From Palaemon carinicauda (taxonomy: Eukaryota; Arthropoda; Malacostraca; Decapoda; Palaemonidae), in contig NC_090725.1 in assembly GCF_036898095.1 (NCBI RefSeq), positions 316,962,427-317,026,426 of the forward strand: a stretch of DNA of 64,000 bases, given 5' to 3'. Shown one piece after another: positions 1 to 9,699 of the stretch. The position numbers and the translations under genes were made by a program. Position 1 is the first letter of the stretch. Each line of letters starts with the position of its first letter. The notes under the pieces were generated by a model. It was not told where the DNA came from and ran no database searches. It saw only the letters and a program-made list of their open reading frames with translations.

Positions 1-607
1 TACTTGTATTGGACAAAGGTTTATATCCGCATAGGAGGAAGCTGAAAATCCGCCACCATCCCCTTATGGGGTGGAATCCTCCCGCTAAGGGAAAGCATAA
101 ACCAATGCAACATAGCTTACATACAGGAACAATCTATTAGAATTATCCCAGATAAATATACATAGAATGAATGCTCAATTATATCAATAAATTGACACAG
201 GTGAAGGAGACGCAAGGTTCTCAAGAACCAGTTTATTGACAGACAATAAACAGACAGGTTAGCAACAATTATATATATATATATATATATAAATATAAGA
301 AGAGGATAACCAGAACTTAAAGCATAAGTATGATAGTAAACAGAAACTTGTTTATCTGAAAGAAAAACATTAGTGCCACCTTTAACATACCAAGGTATCA
401 AGGTCAGAAAAGTCTGTATTACTAATCAATTACATTAGCGTTAGAAACGCTCGGCACACATGTCTGCACTTATGCTAGGTTCACCTTTGGAAGTGGAACA
501 GTCAACGTGGGCACCTACGTGCCCTCACTTAGTTTGTAGCACAGTATGTAACTACACACTCACCCTGGAATTAATCGTCCCAATTAAAACCACTGTTCCT
601 CGCAGAG
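1..607. other. No gene seen; sequence downstream of the DIRS-like element
   Basis: This stretch follows the recombinase stop of the minus-strand DIRS-like element and probably includes its 3' untranslated part. I found no reading frame with a recognisable domain. The 94-residue frame at 117-401 is low-complexity and spans an (AT)n run. I looked for an inverted terminal repeat matching the element's 5' leader (5070-7330) and saw none by eye, so the element's 3' boundary is not defined. Confidence 0.5.
270..290. repeat. Short (AT)n microsatellite
   Basis: About ten uninterrupted AT dinucleotides in AT-rich sequence, seen directly. Confidence 0.9.
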
Positions 608-1545
608 TTAAACAGCAGGGTTAACGACGCAACCCACTGCTACCACAGAACTCTTTAGTTGCTCCACTTGCTTCGCATAGTGGCGAAAGAACACTCTGGA
701 AGACTTCCAGCTAGTGTATGAATGAAGATGTTCAAAATCCATACCATTAAGGAAATTTAAGGATGAAGCAACTTTCCTCGGATCGTGACCTGCGGGTGTA
801 CTGTCAGGATCCGCTCTGCGAATAAAATATGTGATTTTTCGCCCTGAGTTGATTCAGTGATAAATTTGAGCCTGATGTTTCTCCCCTGAATAGTTGGCCA
901 CCCTTGAAGTCTGAAGTTCTATGAAGATAGACCTTTAGGCATTCTACTGGACATAGAGATGCATCTTCTTTCAGAGGGCAGATTCTCCAGGGACCCCACC
1001 TGTTGGTGGGTAACTCATTCTTGGCGAGAAAAGTAGGCTCCGGAAACAGGTTCAGTTCTCCCCCATCCAGGAACTGAACATGACCTTCCTCTCTCGAGAG
1101 GGCTACAATCTCACTAACCCTGGCCCCGGACGCAAGTGCAAATAGGAAAAGAACTTTTTGGGTCAAATCCTTTAACGCACCCTCCTCATTGCTCAACAGA
1201 GAAGCGAAATGAAGAACTTTGTCTAAAGACCATGAAATGGGCTTTGGAGGTGCTGAAGGTCTGAGCCTAGCGCAGGCTTTCGAAACTTTATTGCCTTCTA
1301 GTAGATCTGCACATACATTCCTCTAGGAAGTCTATGCCGGCTTTCGAAATCCCGAAACGCTTTCTCACCGCTAGGGAGAGAAAATCATGAGCTGCAGGGT
1401 CCGGGCTTTCTGTAATGAAGCGCAGACAGTAGACTTCTGGACTCGCTGGGTCAGAACTGGATCTGGTAGCGGTAGAAACTTCAGCCGTAGTTCCAGTGCC
1501 AGGGGGAACCACACGCTGTTCGGCCACTTGTGGGCTACTATTGCC
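608..1545 (-). pseudogene. DIRS tyrosine recombinase, frameshifted
   Basis: This domain would integrate the circular cDNA of the element by site-specific strand exchange through a covalent 3'-phosphotyrosine. The pieces lie in three minus frames. The N-terminal part (about 1400-1290) contains AHDFLSLAVRKRFGIS. The catalytic core (about 1320-804) has FALASGARVSEIVALS, with the first catalytic Arg at 1119-1121. A shift in the A-run near 840 moves reading into the frame ending at the UAA at 608-610. That last piece carries the HDPR box (HxxR, 776-787) and FFRHYAK, with the nucleophile Tyr at 677-679. All the expected Arg, HxxR and Tyr residues are therefore still encoded, in different frames. 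I am confident of the family and of its being broken; the N-terminal boundary is approximate. Confidence 0.85.
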
Positions 1546-1546
1546 G

Positions 1547-2460
1547 CTACCCCCCTTGAAGGATCTCAGTTTGTTGAGGACCCTCAACAGAAGGTTGTGA
1601 GGAGGGAACAGATAATTCCTGGACCATCTGTTCCAGTCGAGGGACATCGCGTCCACTGCTTCCGCTAAGGGGTCCTCGTACGGGGACACGTACAGGGGCA
1701 ACTTCTTGTTGTCTTTCGTCGCAAAGAGGTCTATCTGCAGTTCTGGGACTTGACTCAAGATGAAGGAGAATGATCCTGCGTCTAGAGACCATTCCGACTC
1801 TATCGGTGTGAACCTGGATAGACCGTCCGCTGTCACATTGCGGACTCCTTGAAGGTGAACTGCCAACAGGTACCACTTCTTCTTTTCCGCCAATCGGAAG
1901 ATGGCCAACATCACCTGGTTGAGAGGTGGTGACCTTGATCCATGTCGATTCAAGCATCTCACAACTACCTCGCTGTCCAGCACCCACTATATGTGGATCG
2001 AGTGACGCGGGGAGACTTTCTGTAAGGTAAGGAACACTGCCATAGCTTCTAGAAAGTTTATGAGAAAGGTCTTGAATAGCTTGGACCAAGTCCCCTGAAC
2101 TTTTTTCCGATGAGAGTGACCTCCCCATCCCTCCTTCGAGGCGTCTGAGTGAATTGTCACCGACGGGGGAGGTGGCTGAAGAAAAACCGACTTCTTTAGA
2201 TGTCTGGCTTGGGACCAAGGCCTGAGAAGAGTACGTAGACGAAACGGAACTGGTCTTCTCAGATCTCTTCGCGCGTTTGATGCATAACTTCTCCAAACTC
2301 CGGTTGCATCCTTTAGCTGTGCTCTTAGCACCGGGTCTTTCACCGAAGCAAACTGGAGAGAACCCAGTACTCTCTCCTGCTCGCATCTTGATATCCTTTC
2401 GGAATCTAGAAGTCTTTTGACAGACCCCGCTATCTCCTTCCATTCTTCGCCGGGATGGAG
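1547..2460 (-). pseudogene. DIRS RNase H domain and connecting region, interrupted
   Basis: RNase H would remove the RNA strand during reverse transcription. The frame continues from the reverse transcriptase after a one-base shift near 2455. Visible motifs in order are HSDASKEGWGGH (about 2120-2155, with the first catalytic Asp), NFLEAMAVFLTL (catalytic Glu) and, after the break, LDSEVVVRCLNRHGS and GVRNVTADGLSR (about 1820-1975), which carry the last conserved acidic positions. A UAG at 1987-1989 splits the domain. Downstream, a segment with LQIDLFATKDNKKLP and LFPPHNLLLRVLNKL resembles the conserved stretch after RNase H in DIRS elements. The frame shifts again at FKGG (about 1550). Confidence 0.83.
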
Positions 2461-3190
2461 AAACGGTGTGACATTAGGTCCCAGTGGATTCCCAGCCACT
2501 GGAACTTTTGAGATGGAGAAAGTCGAGACTTTTTTCTGTTGATCTTGAAGCCTAGAAACTCTAGGAACTGGATCACATAAATGGAAGCTTGCAAGCATTC
2601 TGTCTTGGATGCTGCCCACACCAGCCAGTCGTCCAGGTAGGCTACTACCTGAATTCCCTTTAGGCGTAATTGCTTGAGAGCTACGCACGCAAGCTTCGTG
2701 AAGATCCTTGGAGCTATATTTAGCCCGAATGGCATGGCTCTGAAGGCGTATAGTCTTCGTTGTAGCTTGAACCCTAGGTAGGGGGAGAGTCGACGGTTGA
2801 TTGGAACGTGCCAATAGGCGTCAGACAAGTCTATGGAGACGGTATATTCCCTCTTGGGCAGTAATGTCCTTATGTGTGGCAGTGTTAGCATCTTGAACTT
2901 GCAGTTCACTATGAACTTGTTGAGTGGCAACAAGTACAGAATGACTCTGAGTTTTTCTTGAGTCCTTCTTGGGAACACAAAACAGCCTCCCTTGGAATTT
3001 GATGGACTTTACCCTTCGGATCACTTTATTCCTCCAACAAATCTTGGATGTACTCCTCCAGAACGGGGGTGGAGTGTTGGAAAAACCGAGGGCACGGGGG
3101 TGGACTGCTGTACCAGCTCCAGCCTAGTCCATTCTTGAGTAGGCTGTGGGCCCAGGGATCGAAGGTCCACCGATCCTGAAAATTCTGAAG
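2430..3190 (-). pseudogene. DIRS reverse transcriptase with pol N-terminus, frameshifted
   Basis: The N-terminal pol stretch (3190-3026) reads FQDRWTFDPWAHSLLKNGLGW and ends at UAA 3026-3028; reading then continues in another frame through IKFQGRLFCVPKKDS (3024-2950). After a second shift near 2945 the main domain follows, with SIDLSDAYWHVPI (motif A, catalytic Asp), FGLNIAPRIFTKL (motif B) and YLDDWLVW (motif C, YxDD box at 2628-2639). Both catalytic Asp motifs are intact. The domain reads out at UAG near 2430 after a third shift. In the family this enzyme copies element RNA into cDNA. About 90 bp separate the gag stop (3279) from the pol start, so pol is a separate frame and not a gag-pol fusion. 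Confidence 0.88.
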
Positions 3191-3278
3191 TCACCCTCCT
3201 ACCGGTATCCCCTCACTTGGACTGTTGTCCAGAGGTCTTGCCTCTCTGACCGCGACCACCCCTGAATCCCCTTCCCCT

Positions 3279-5069
3279 TTAGGGGCGCCTAGACGAGCCT
3301 CTGGCTGTTCCTCTAGGCTTTGCTCGAAAGGAAGTTGACTGCCTTTCGAACGTTGGGTTGAATGCCGGGGACTGCGTCGACACGGCCTGGGGTACCCACT
3401 GGAAAGTGGTCGGGGTTTGTGCCACCATCTGGGGCACTGAAGGCATCGGCAATTGCTGTTGCTGTTGCTGTTCAACTGGCTTGGCTGGCCGAGACGGTAG
3501 CCTAGTTCTTTTAGTCTTCCTCTTTGGTTGGGGACCCTCATCCGGGGAAGACTTTCTCTTGATAGACAGGCCCCACTTCTGGAGAAGATTTCTATTCTCC
3601 GTGGCGGCCTTATCCACAACTTCTTTGACCAATTCGCTAGGGAAAAGGTCTTTGCCCCAAATGTTGGAGGAGATTAGTTTCCTTGGCTCGTGCCTCACCG
3701 TAGCCGAGGTGAACACGAACTCCCTACAAGCTCTCCTCGCCCTGACGAAGCTGTAAAGATCCTTCGTCACTGTGGCCAGATGAGTCTTGGCCACTACCAT
3801 GAACATTTCATGGACCTTGGGGTCACTTGCCATCGTCTCAAGAGTGGTCTGAAGAGACATTGAGGCAGCCAGTCTTTCTTTTGTCTCGAGCTCTCTCCGC
3901 AAAAGAAAGTCAGACAGCTTAGGGAGGTTCTCACCGAACTGACGTCCGGCAATATCAGCCTCCAACTTCCCGACTGAGAAGGTAAGATGGACGTCCTTCC
4001 AGTCCTTGTGGTCCATGGGTAGGGCCAGCGACAAAGGTTTACACTCCTCCAGGGAGGGGCAAGGCTTGCCGGCCTCGACTGCTTTTAAAACAGCATCAAA
4101 CCCTTTCTGCAAAAAGGGGAAGGCTCTAGCAGGAGAGGACACAAAGGAAGGGAGCTTCTTACTCAATGCAGCTATCTTTGAGTTTGTGAAGCCCCTCTCT
4201 TTCATCGAAGATGAAAGCAAAGCTTGAGCCTTAGCATGGTCCATCACTATGACCTCCTTCGGCTATGTCTCCTCCTTTGAAGCTGGTTCCTTCCTCAACC
4301 GGACATAACAGTCCGGATATGACCCTTTGCTGGGCCAGAATTCCACCTCCTCAGGGGGAACTGAACCCAGTTTATCCGACATGACGATCTTTCCAATCGT
4401 CATCGGCATGTGCTTAGCATATCTCCACGGGTTAGTATCTGAGCACAAGGGAAGGTCTTTCACATTGAGCCTTTTCTAGGGCCCACGTGATGCTGCAAGC
4501 TTCTGCATCTGCAGTTCCATTGCAGCCGCCTTCTCCATATTCTCCTTCTGCATTTGTTGGATCATTCCAACAATGGAGGAGAGGGCCTGTCCTAGCTCTA
4601 CTGGGAGAGCGGACAATGTTGAGGGAATAGGTTCAGGGATCAGAACCGGAGCAGCCGACACCTCGTCGGCTTCTTCCTCTACAATGTCTGGGGCTTGGTC
4701 TTCATCCTGGCCTCCTGCCCGGAGGTCTTCCTCCAAACGCTCGGACATGTCTGACATCCTGTCGTCCAACTGGATGTCTTGCAAGGCGACCGCCACTTCA
4801 GCATCCACCTGGATCTGAACTAGGGGGATCTCCTCTTGAGGCTGGGGAATCACTGCATCAACTGAAGCCCTAGGGAAAAGGTAAGCCCTCATCTTCTCAC
4901 TTTGAAGATAAGGTCCAGAGGTGTTCTTCTGGAAGCCCCTTACCCAGGTGCGAAGCTTCTCCCTAGCTATATCCCTTGATTCCGCTGTCCTAGGGGAATC
5001 AAAAGCCGCACTTCGGACGTACCTCCTGCAAAGAGAAGAAATTTCTATGAGTATCAAGTGAACTACGTA
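3279..5069 (-). pseudogene. DIRS gag-like protein, two in-frame UAG stops
   Basis: A single minus frame of about 596 codons bounded by UGA (5070-5072) and UAA (3279-3281), cut by UAG at 4476-4478 and 4263-4265 into three open parts. The first part is acidic (several Glu/Asp runs) and ends in a Met/Gln-rich helix-like stretch (IQQMQKENMEKAAAMELQMQ). The last part is helix-rich and ends in a basic tail with KRKTKRTR, a Gln run (CAG/CAA codons near 3458-3475) and Arg/Ser/Gly-rich sequence. No CCHC zinc knuckle is present, as is usual for DIRS gag. No convincing ATG opens the frame; a possible splice acceptor at 5026 suggests the first codons lie on another exon. The gag identity rests mainly on position before pol and composition, so function is inferred. 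Confidence 0.7.
5026..5041 (-). promoter_or_regulatory. Possible 3' splice site upstream of gag
   Basis: On the minus strand a pyrimidine-rich tract runs into TTTGCAG, with the AG at 5027-5026, directly before the gag-like sequence. The gag frame has a stop at 5070-5072 and no ATG before the conserved part, which would fit an exon joined here. The donor is unknown. A short ATG frame starting at 6928 on the same strand (MASPTSSASDK...) is one candidate leader exon, but its possible donor is poor. Confidence 0.3.
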
Positions 5070-5072
5070 TCA

Positions 5073-7330
5073 CTGGATATGCACAGTTAGCATAACAAAT
5101 CAGAAAGGAAAGACACACACTTGTGTTTTCCCGCACAACCAATTGTTGCAGCCTTCCAGATAATAAAATCGTATGGTTAATCTCTTCTAGAATAACCAAT
5201 GAAAAGTTTCCAGAGGAAACAGGTGGAGCTCACACCTAAGCAATGATTTTAAAATCCCAGATAATAGACAAGAAAGAACTCACTTTCTTATCTGTAAGGC
5301 AACACAAAAGGGCTGTGCAAGACAACACAAAAGTGTTAGAACACACAGTGCTGTACCAAAACTTATACTATAGTTTTCTTCCTACAGTATATGTTATACT
5401 GAAGAATACTGGTACTGTATAGAAGGTTATGTGCCGGCCGGCAAGTCATAACTAGCTTTAAAGTATACTACTTAACAGCTATAAGGTGGCAGAACGCTGG
5501 TTCAAATGCATGTGCCGGCCGGCAACAGCCAATGTCGGCTACACAAGGTAGCACCCGGCTGCCGGCCACTGCTCCTAGCGACTGGCAGCCAGCAGCAAAA
5601 GAACCAGAGGACTACGACTGCCCGGCTGCCGAGAATGGATGCCGGGATAAGAGCGTAAACTACCTCCAAGCCCGGCAATCCGAAAGAGTGCATATAAGGA
5701 AGGTGAGAATTTAATTCAGGCTTCCTGACCAATGCCGTCTGGCTCTACAGGCAGGCATGGATGAGGGACCAAGGGAGGTCCGGGCAGCACTCAAAGCGGC
5801 CGGCAAGGGACTGAGTCAATTCCACATCCTATCCTAGGTCCAGATGTAGAATGACGTACAGTATTGTAATGGCTAGGCCATTACGGAGATAGAGGGGGAA
5901 GGGACAAAAGAGGGTCCTACCAACCTTGCTTTAGTGAAGGATCACCCGCAGCCAAGAAAACTCATCTTAGCCTAGGGGAGATCCAAGGAGGGAGGCCAGC
6001 AATCCTTGCCAGCTCCCAAAGAACCAAAGCAAGGAAGGTGTTGCTACTCCCAGGGAAAAGTTCTTATCCTCCCACCGAGAACAGCAACAAGGACTAGTCT
6101 GCTAGATCACAAAAGAAGGAATCATCTCGTACAGAAACCTTCGGTAGTGACCTAAGGAGGCTAAGCCTCCTATGTCTGTGTCAAGCCAGCGAGGGAGACT
6201 CTACCCCAAGCCAGACAAACACAGACTCAGACTAAAAAACTCTGTTGTTCTGTCCCTCTCTGAAACCAGACTTACTGGAACAGGAAGGTACAGTAACACC
6301 AAGTATAGTTTTATCGAAAGTTAATTCAGATAAACCACTTAGGGATAAGCCCAAGGCTTAAACAGAGGGAAATGGATTGCATACCTTCTCCGAAGAAAAG
6401 AAAGCAACCGGGTAGTATGAGAAAGTATACTAAGGCTCCATAAGCAACTTAGCCTAGGTACCAAGAGAATCGATTACCTAAATCACCGAAACTCACTCGT
6501 ATACTATCTTGGAAATATTCAACATAATCTTAAATGCATGAAACAGCCTAAAGCTTCAATGAAATTTTAATACACTCGGAAAACCAAAATCATGCAGGAA
6601 GTACTAGGACCAAACGACTAGGCTACATGGCCTAGCGTAGGCCAGAGTTGGCGAATACTTCGCCAAAATAATACTAAAGCACGAAAGGAAATCCTATGTA
6701 ACGCTAAATAGCTAAAATTTATTAAAGCAAAAAAACCGGGAATGTCGCTCTGGCTAACTAAAACTCATACCTAGCGAGCGACAGCGTCCATGACACCTCC
6801 GGTAGGCAACGGCTCTTGTAACAAAGATTAATACTATCAATCACATAAAAATTTACCAAGTGCCTACTTTAATACATAAAAGAAATGGTACTGAACTTAT
6901 CAGAGGCAGACGAAGTTGGAGAAGCCATGAAAAGCTGAATAAATCCAAGATTTGCAAGAAACACAGAAAAAACACTGAGTTGTTAAGCTACGCAAAAAGG
7001 AATACAGATGGTGCCAGGATTGGCGCCAGGCACGCTTACGAAACTGGAGAAGAGGGAGCCTTGGGAGCGGCTCCCCCTTTTTCTTTCACGTTTTCGTTTC
7101 TTGCCAATTGACCCCCTCGATGGGTTATCTCTGTTTGGGGTGCAGATTTCCATATGGCGTGTCAAGAATACGTCCTCTGATATGTCGCGATATCCCTTTC
7201 ATTAGGGATATTCGCTCCAGGAGTTAGAATTCTGGGTACCTTAAGGTAAATTCTCTGGGAATATCGCCATAGTTGTAATATACCCTAGGAAGCTACCCTA
7301 TAGGAACTTCCATCAGGACGACATGGCTTG
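5073..7330 (-). other. Probable 5' leader / flank of the DIRS-like element
   Basis: About 2.2 kb with no recognisable domain on either strand. It has higher GC than the rest of the window in places, including a GCCGG-rich patch (about 5430-5810) with two copies of a 12-bp palindrome. Short open frames here (for example 5502-5732 minus, 5532-5714 plus, 6860-7111 plus) lack recognisable motifs and overlap each other on opposite strands. The stretch 7190-7330 before the (TA)n tract could hold the element's 5' end, but no inverted or direct partner was found elsewhere in the window. Confidence 0.4.
5432..5524. repeat. Paired 12-bp palindrome TGCCGGCCGGCA
   Basis: The perfect palindrome TGCCGGCCGGCA occurs at 5432-5443 and again at 5513-5524, 81 bp apart. 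Related GCCGGC half motifs follow at about 5560 and 5800. In otherwise AT-leaning sequence this is conspicuous. It lies in the 5' leader of the DIRS-like element; a regulatory or structural role is only a guess. Confidence 0.6.
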
Positions 7331-7336
7331 AGCCCA

Positions 7337-7601
<265 letters not shown>

Positions 7602-7633
7602 AATATTACAAGATAAACAGCCCCTAATTCAAA

Positions 7634-7770
7634 GAACAGGATGCTATAAGCCCTAATACTTCAACGGGGAAAATAACCCAGTGAGGGAAGGAACCAAAAA
7701 GATAAATAAACTACAAGAGAAATAATGAACAGTCAAAAAATATCTTAAGAACAATAAAAACATTGTCTTT
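7634..7770 (+). repeat. Dispersed repeat, copy 1
   Basis: The segment starting AGGATGCTATAAGCCC and containing AACTACAAGAGAAATAATG is about 75-80% similar by eye to 9437-9550, on the other side of the LINE. From memory this resembles a very common short interspersed repeat of decapod genomes; no family name is claimed. It is bounded upstream by the (TA)n tract. Confidence 0.6.
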
Positions 7771-7824
7771 TTTATCGTATTTACATTTGAATGGTATTAT
7801 CAAATTTTTTAATATTTCTGAGCT

Positions 7825-7835
7825 ACAACCCTAGT
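7825..7835. repeat. LINE target-site duplication, left copy
   Basis: ACAACCCTAGT directly before the LINE; an identical copy sits at 9419-9429. Confidence 0.8.
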
Positions 7836-9418
7836 CTTACCACTATATAAGGGTAAGGGAGATGTGCATGAGTGTTGTAATTCAAGAGGTATTAGTTTGT
7901 TGAGTGTAGTTGGAAAAGTGTATGGTAGGGTAATGATTAATAGGATTAAGGATAAAACAGAGAATGCAATCTGGGAAGTACAGGGTGGTTTTAGAAGAGG
8001 TAGGGGTTGTATGAATCAGATTTTTACAGTTAGGCAGATAGGCGAGAAATATTTAGCAAAAGGTAAGGAGGTGTATGTTGCGTTTATGGATCTGGAGATA
8101 TGATAGAGTTGATAGGGAAGCAATGTGGAATGTGATGAGGTTATATGGAGTTGGTGGAAGGTTGTTGCAAGCAGTGAAAAGTTTCTACAAAGGTCGTAAA
8201 GCATGTGTTAGAATAGGAAATGAAGTGAGCGATTGGTTTCCCGTGAGACAGGGATGTGTGATGTCGCCGTGGTTGTTTAACTTGTATGTTGATGGAGTGG
8301 TGAGAGAGGTGAATGCTCGAGTGCTTGGACGACGATTAAAACTGGTAGACGAGAATGATCATGAATGGGAGGTAAATCAGTTGTTGTTTGGGGGTGATAC
8401 TGAACTGGTAGCAGACACATAAGAGAAGCTTGACCGACTAGTGACAGAATTTGGAAGGGTGTGTGAGAGAAGGAAGATGAGAGTTAATGTGGGTAAGAGT
8501 AAGGTTATGAGATGTACGAGAAGGGAAGGTGGTGCAAGGTTGAATGTCATGTTGAATGGAGAGTCACTTGAGGAGGTGGATCAGTTTAAGTACTTGGGGT
8601 CTGTTGTTGCAGCAAATGGTGGAGTGGAAGCAGATGTACGTCAGAGAGTGAATGAAGGATGCAAAGTGTTGGGGGCAGTTAAGGGAGTAGTAAAAAATAG
8701 AGGGTTGGGCATGAATGTAAAGAGTTCTATATGAGAAAGCGATTGTACCAAATGTGATGTGTAGATCGGAGTTGTGGGGAATGAAAGTGATGGAGAGACA
8801 GAAATTGAATGTGTTTGAGATGAAGTACCTAAGGAGTATGGCTGGTGTATCTCGAGTAGATAGTGTTAGGAACGAAGTGGTGAGGGTGAGAACGGGTGTA
8901 AGAAATGAGTTAGCGGCTAGAGTGGATATGAATGTGTTGAGGTGGTTTGGCCATGTTGAGAGAATGGAAAATGGCTGTCTGCTAAAGAAGGTGATGAATG
9001 CAAGAGTTGATGGGAGAAGTACAAGAGGAAGGCCATGGTTTGGGTGGATGGATGGTGTGAAGAAAGCTCTGGGTGATAGGAGGATAGATTTGAGAGAGGC
9101 AAGAGAGCGTGCTAGAAATAGGAATGAATGGCGAGCGATTGTGACGCAGTTCCGGTAGGCCCTGCTGCTTCCTCCGGTGCCTTAGATGACCGCGGAGGTA
9201 GCAGCAGTAGGGGGACTCAGCATTATGAAACTTCATCTGTGGTGGATAATGTGGGAGGTTGTGCTGTGGCACCATAGCAGTACCAGCTGAACTCGGCTGA
9301 GTCCCTGGTTAGGCTGGAGGAACGTAGAGAGTAGAGGTCCCCTTTTTGTTTTGTTTCTTTGTTGATGTTGGCTACCCCCCCAAAATTGGGGGAAGTGCCA
9401 TGGTTTATGGATGGATGG
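7836..9418 (+). mobile_element. 5'-truncated non-LTR retrotransposon (LINE) copy
   Basis: A 1.58-kb LINE remnant starts inside the reverse transcriptase. After the coding region comes a 3' untranslated part (9159-9418) ending in a short ATGG tandem tail. An 11-bp direct repeat, ACAACCCTAGT, flanks it exactly (7825-7835 and 9419-9429), as expected of a target-site duplication from target-primed reverse transcription. Removing the LINE and one duplicate restores a continuous dispersed repeat. The clade (RTE-, CR1- or Jockey-like) is not resolved. Confidence 0.85.
7864..9158 (+). pseudogene. LINE reverse transcriptase and C-terminal region, inactive
   Basis: The frame opens in the fingers/palm region: RGISLLSVVGKVYGRVM, then GGFRRGRGCMNQIFTVRQI, then YVAFMDLE, where a small deletion (about 8095) shifts frame before YDRVDREAMW. 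Next comes VRQGCVMSPWLFNLYVDGV. The catalytic FADD box is replaced by LLFGGDTELVADT (about 8383-8418), so the second catalytic Asp pair is damaged. A UAA at 8420-8422 interrupts the same frame, which continues with VNVGKSKVM and DQFKYLGSVV. A further shift near 8727 leads to the C-terminal part (about 8735-9158) with VLRWFGHVERM and STRGRPWFGWMDGVKKAL, a region typical of crustacean LINE proteins. The enzyme would copy RNA at a nicked target; this copy cannot. No endonuclease domain remains because the 5' part is missing. Confidence 0.87.
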
Positions 9419-9429
9419 ACAACCCTAGT
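9419..9429. repeat. LINE target-site duplication, right copy
   Basis: ACAACCCTAGT directly after the ATGG tail of the LINE, identical to 7825-7835. Confidence 0.8.
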
Positions 9430-9560
9430 TGGAAAAGAAGGATGCAATAACCTCAAGGGCTTCAACAGAGAAAAATAGCCCAGTGAAGAAATAAAAAATG
9501 GAAATAAAGTAACTACAAGAGAAGTAATGGACAATTAAAATGAAATATTTCCATAAGACT
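9430..9560 (+). repeat. Dispersed repeat, copy 2 (LINE target)
   Basis: It starts TGGAAAAGAAGGATGC and contains AACTACAAGAGAAGTAATGG, parallel to 7634-7770. Its first bases (the ACAACCCTAGT duplication) are now on the far side of the LINE as well, showing that the LINE landed inside this repeat. From about 9560 to 9700 I see only AT-rich sequence without a gene. Confidence 0.6.
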
Positions 9561-9699
9561 ATAAGTTCAGTTATCAAAAATAAGTCGGAACATTCTTAAC
9601 AGAAAACTGCATTTATCAATAAGGATAATGTTGATAAAGAAATAAACACGTAGCAGTGTGGCCCCATAAACTGAAATTATTCAGAAATCACTGTTTTAA

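Larger units (their letters stand above)
608..5069 (-). mobile_element. DIRS-like tyrosine-recombinase retrotransposon, degenerate coding core
   Basis: Read on the minus strand, the order is gag-like protein, reverse transcriptase, RNase H, tyrosine recombinase. This is the DIRS-group layout; LTR elements would carry an aspartic protease and a DDE integrase, and neither is seen. The coding core is about 4.5 kb. It is inactive as it stands: UAG codons interrupt gag (4476-4478 and 4263-4265) and RNase H (1987-1989), and the frame shifts near 3030, 2945, 2455, 1550, 1400 and 840. I did not recognise the methyltransferase-like domain that some DIRS elements have. The terminal repeats were not located, so the true ends lie outside the stated core; the 5' leader may reach about 7330. 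Family assignment is well supported; the exact clade is not. Confidence 0.88.

Noticed and set aside
1387..1668. Plus-strand frames over the DIRS region (1387, 3358, 4006, 4573)
   Set aside because: They are antisense shadows of recognised minus-strand pol and gag sequence.
1547..2443. 298-residue minus frame over RNase H
   Set aside because: Ser/Arg-rich out-of-frame translation; the recognisable RNase H motifs lie in the neighbouring frame.
5070..7330. Inverted terminal repeats of the DIRS-like element
   Set aside because: I compared the leader with positions 1-600 by eye on both strands and found no convincing match; an alignment program could change this.
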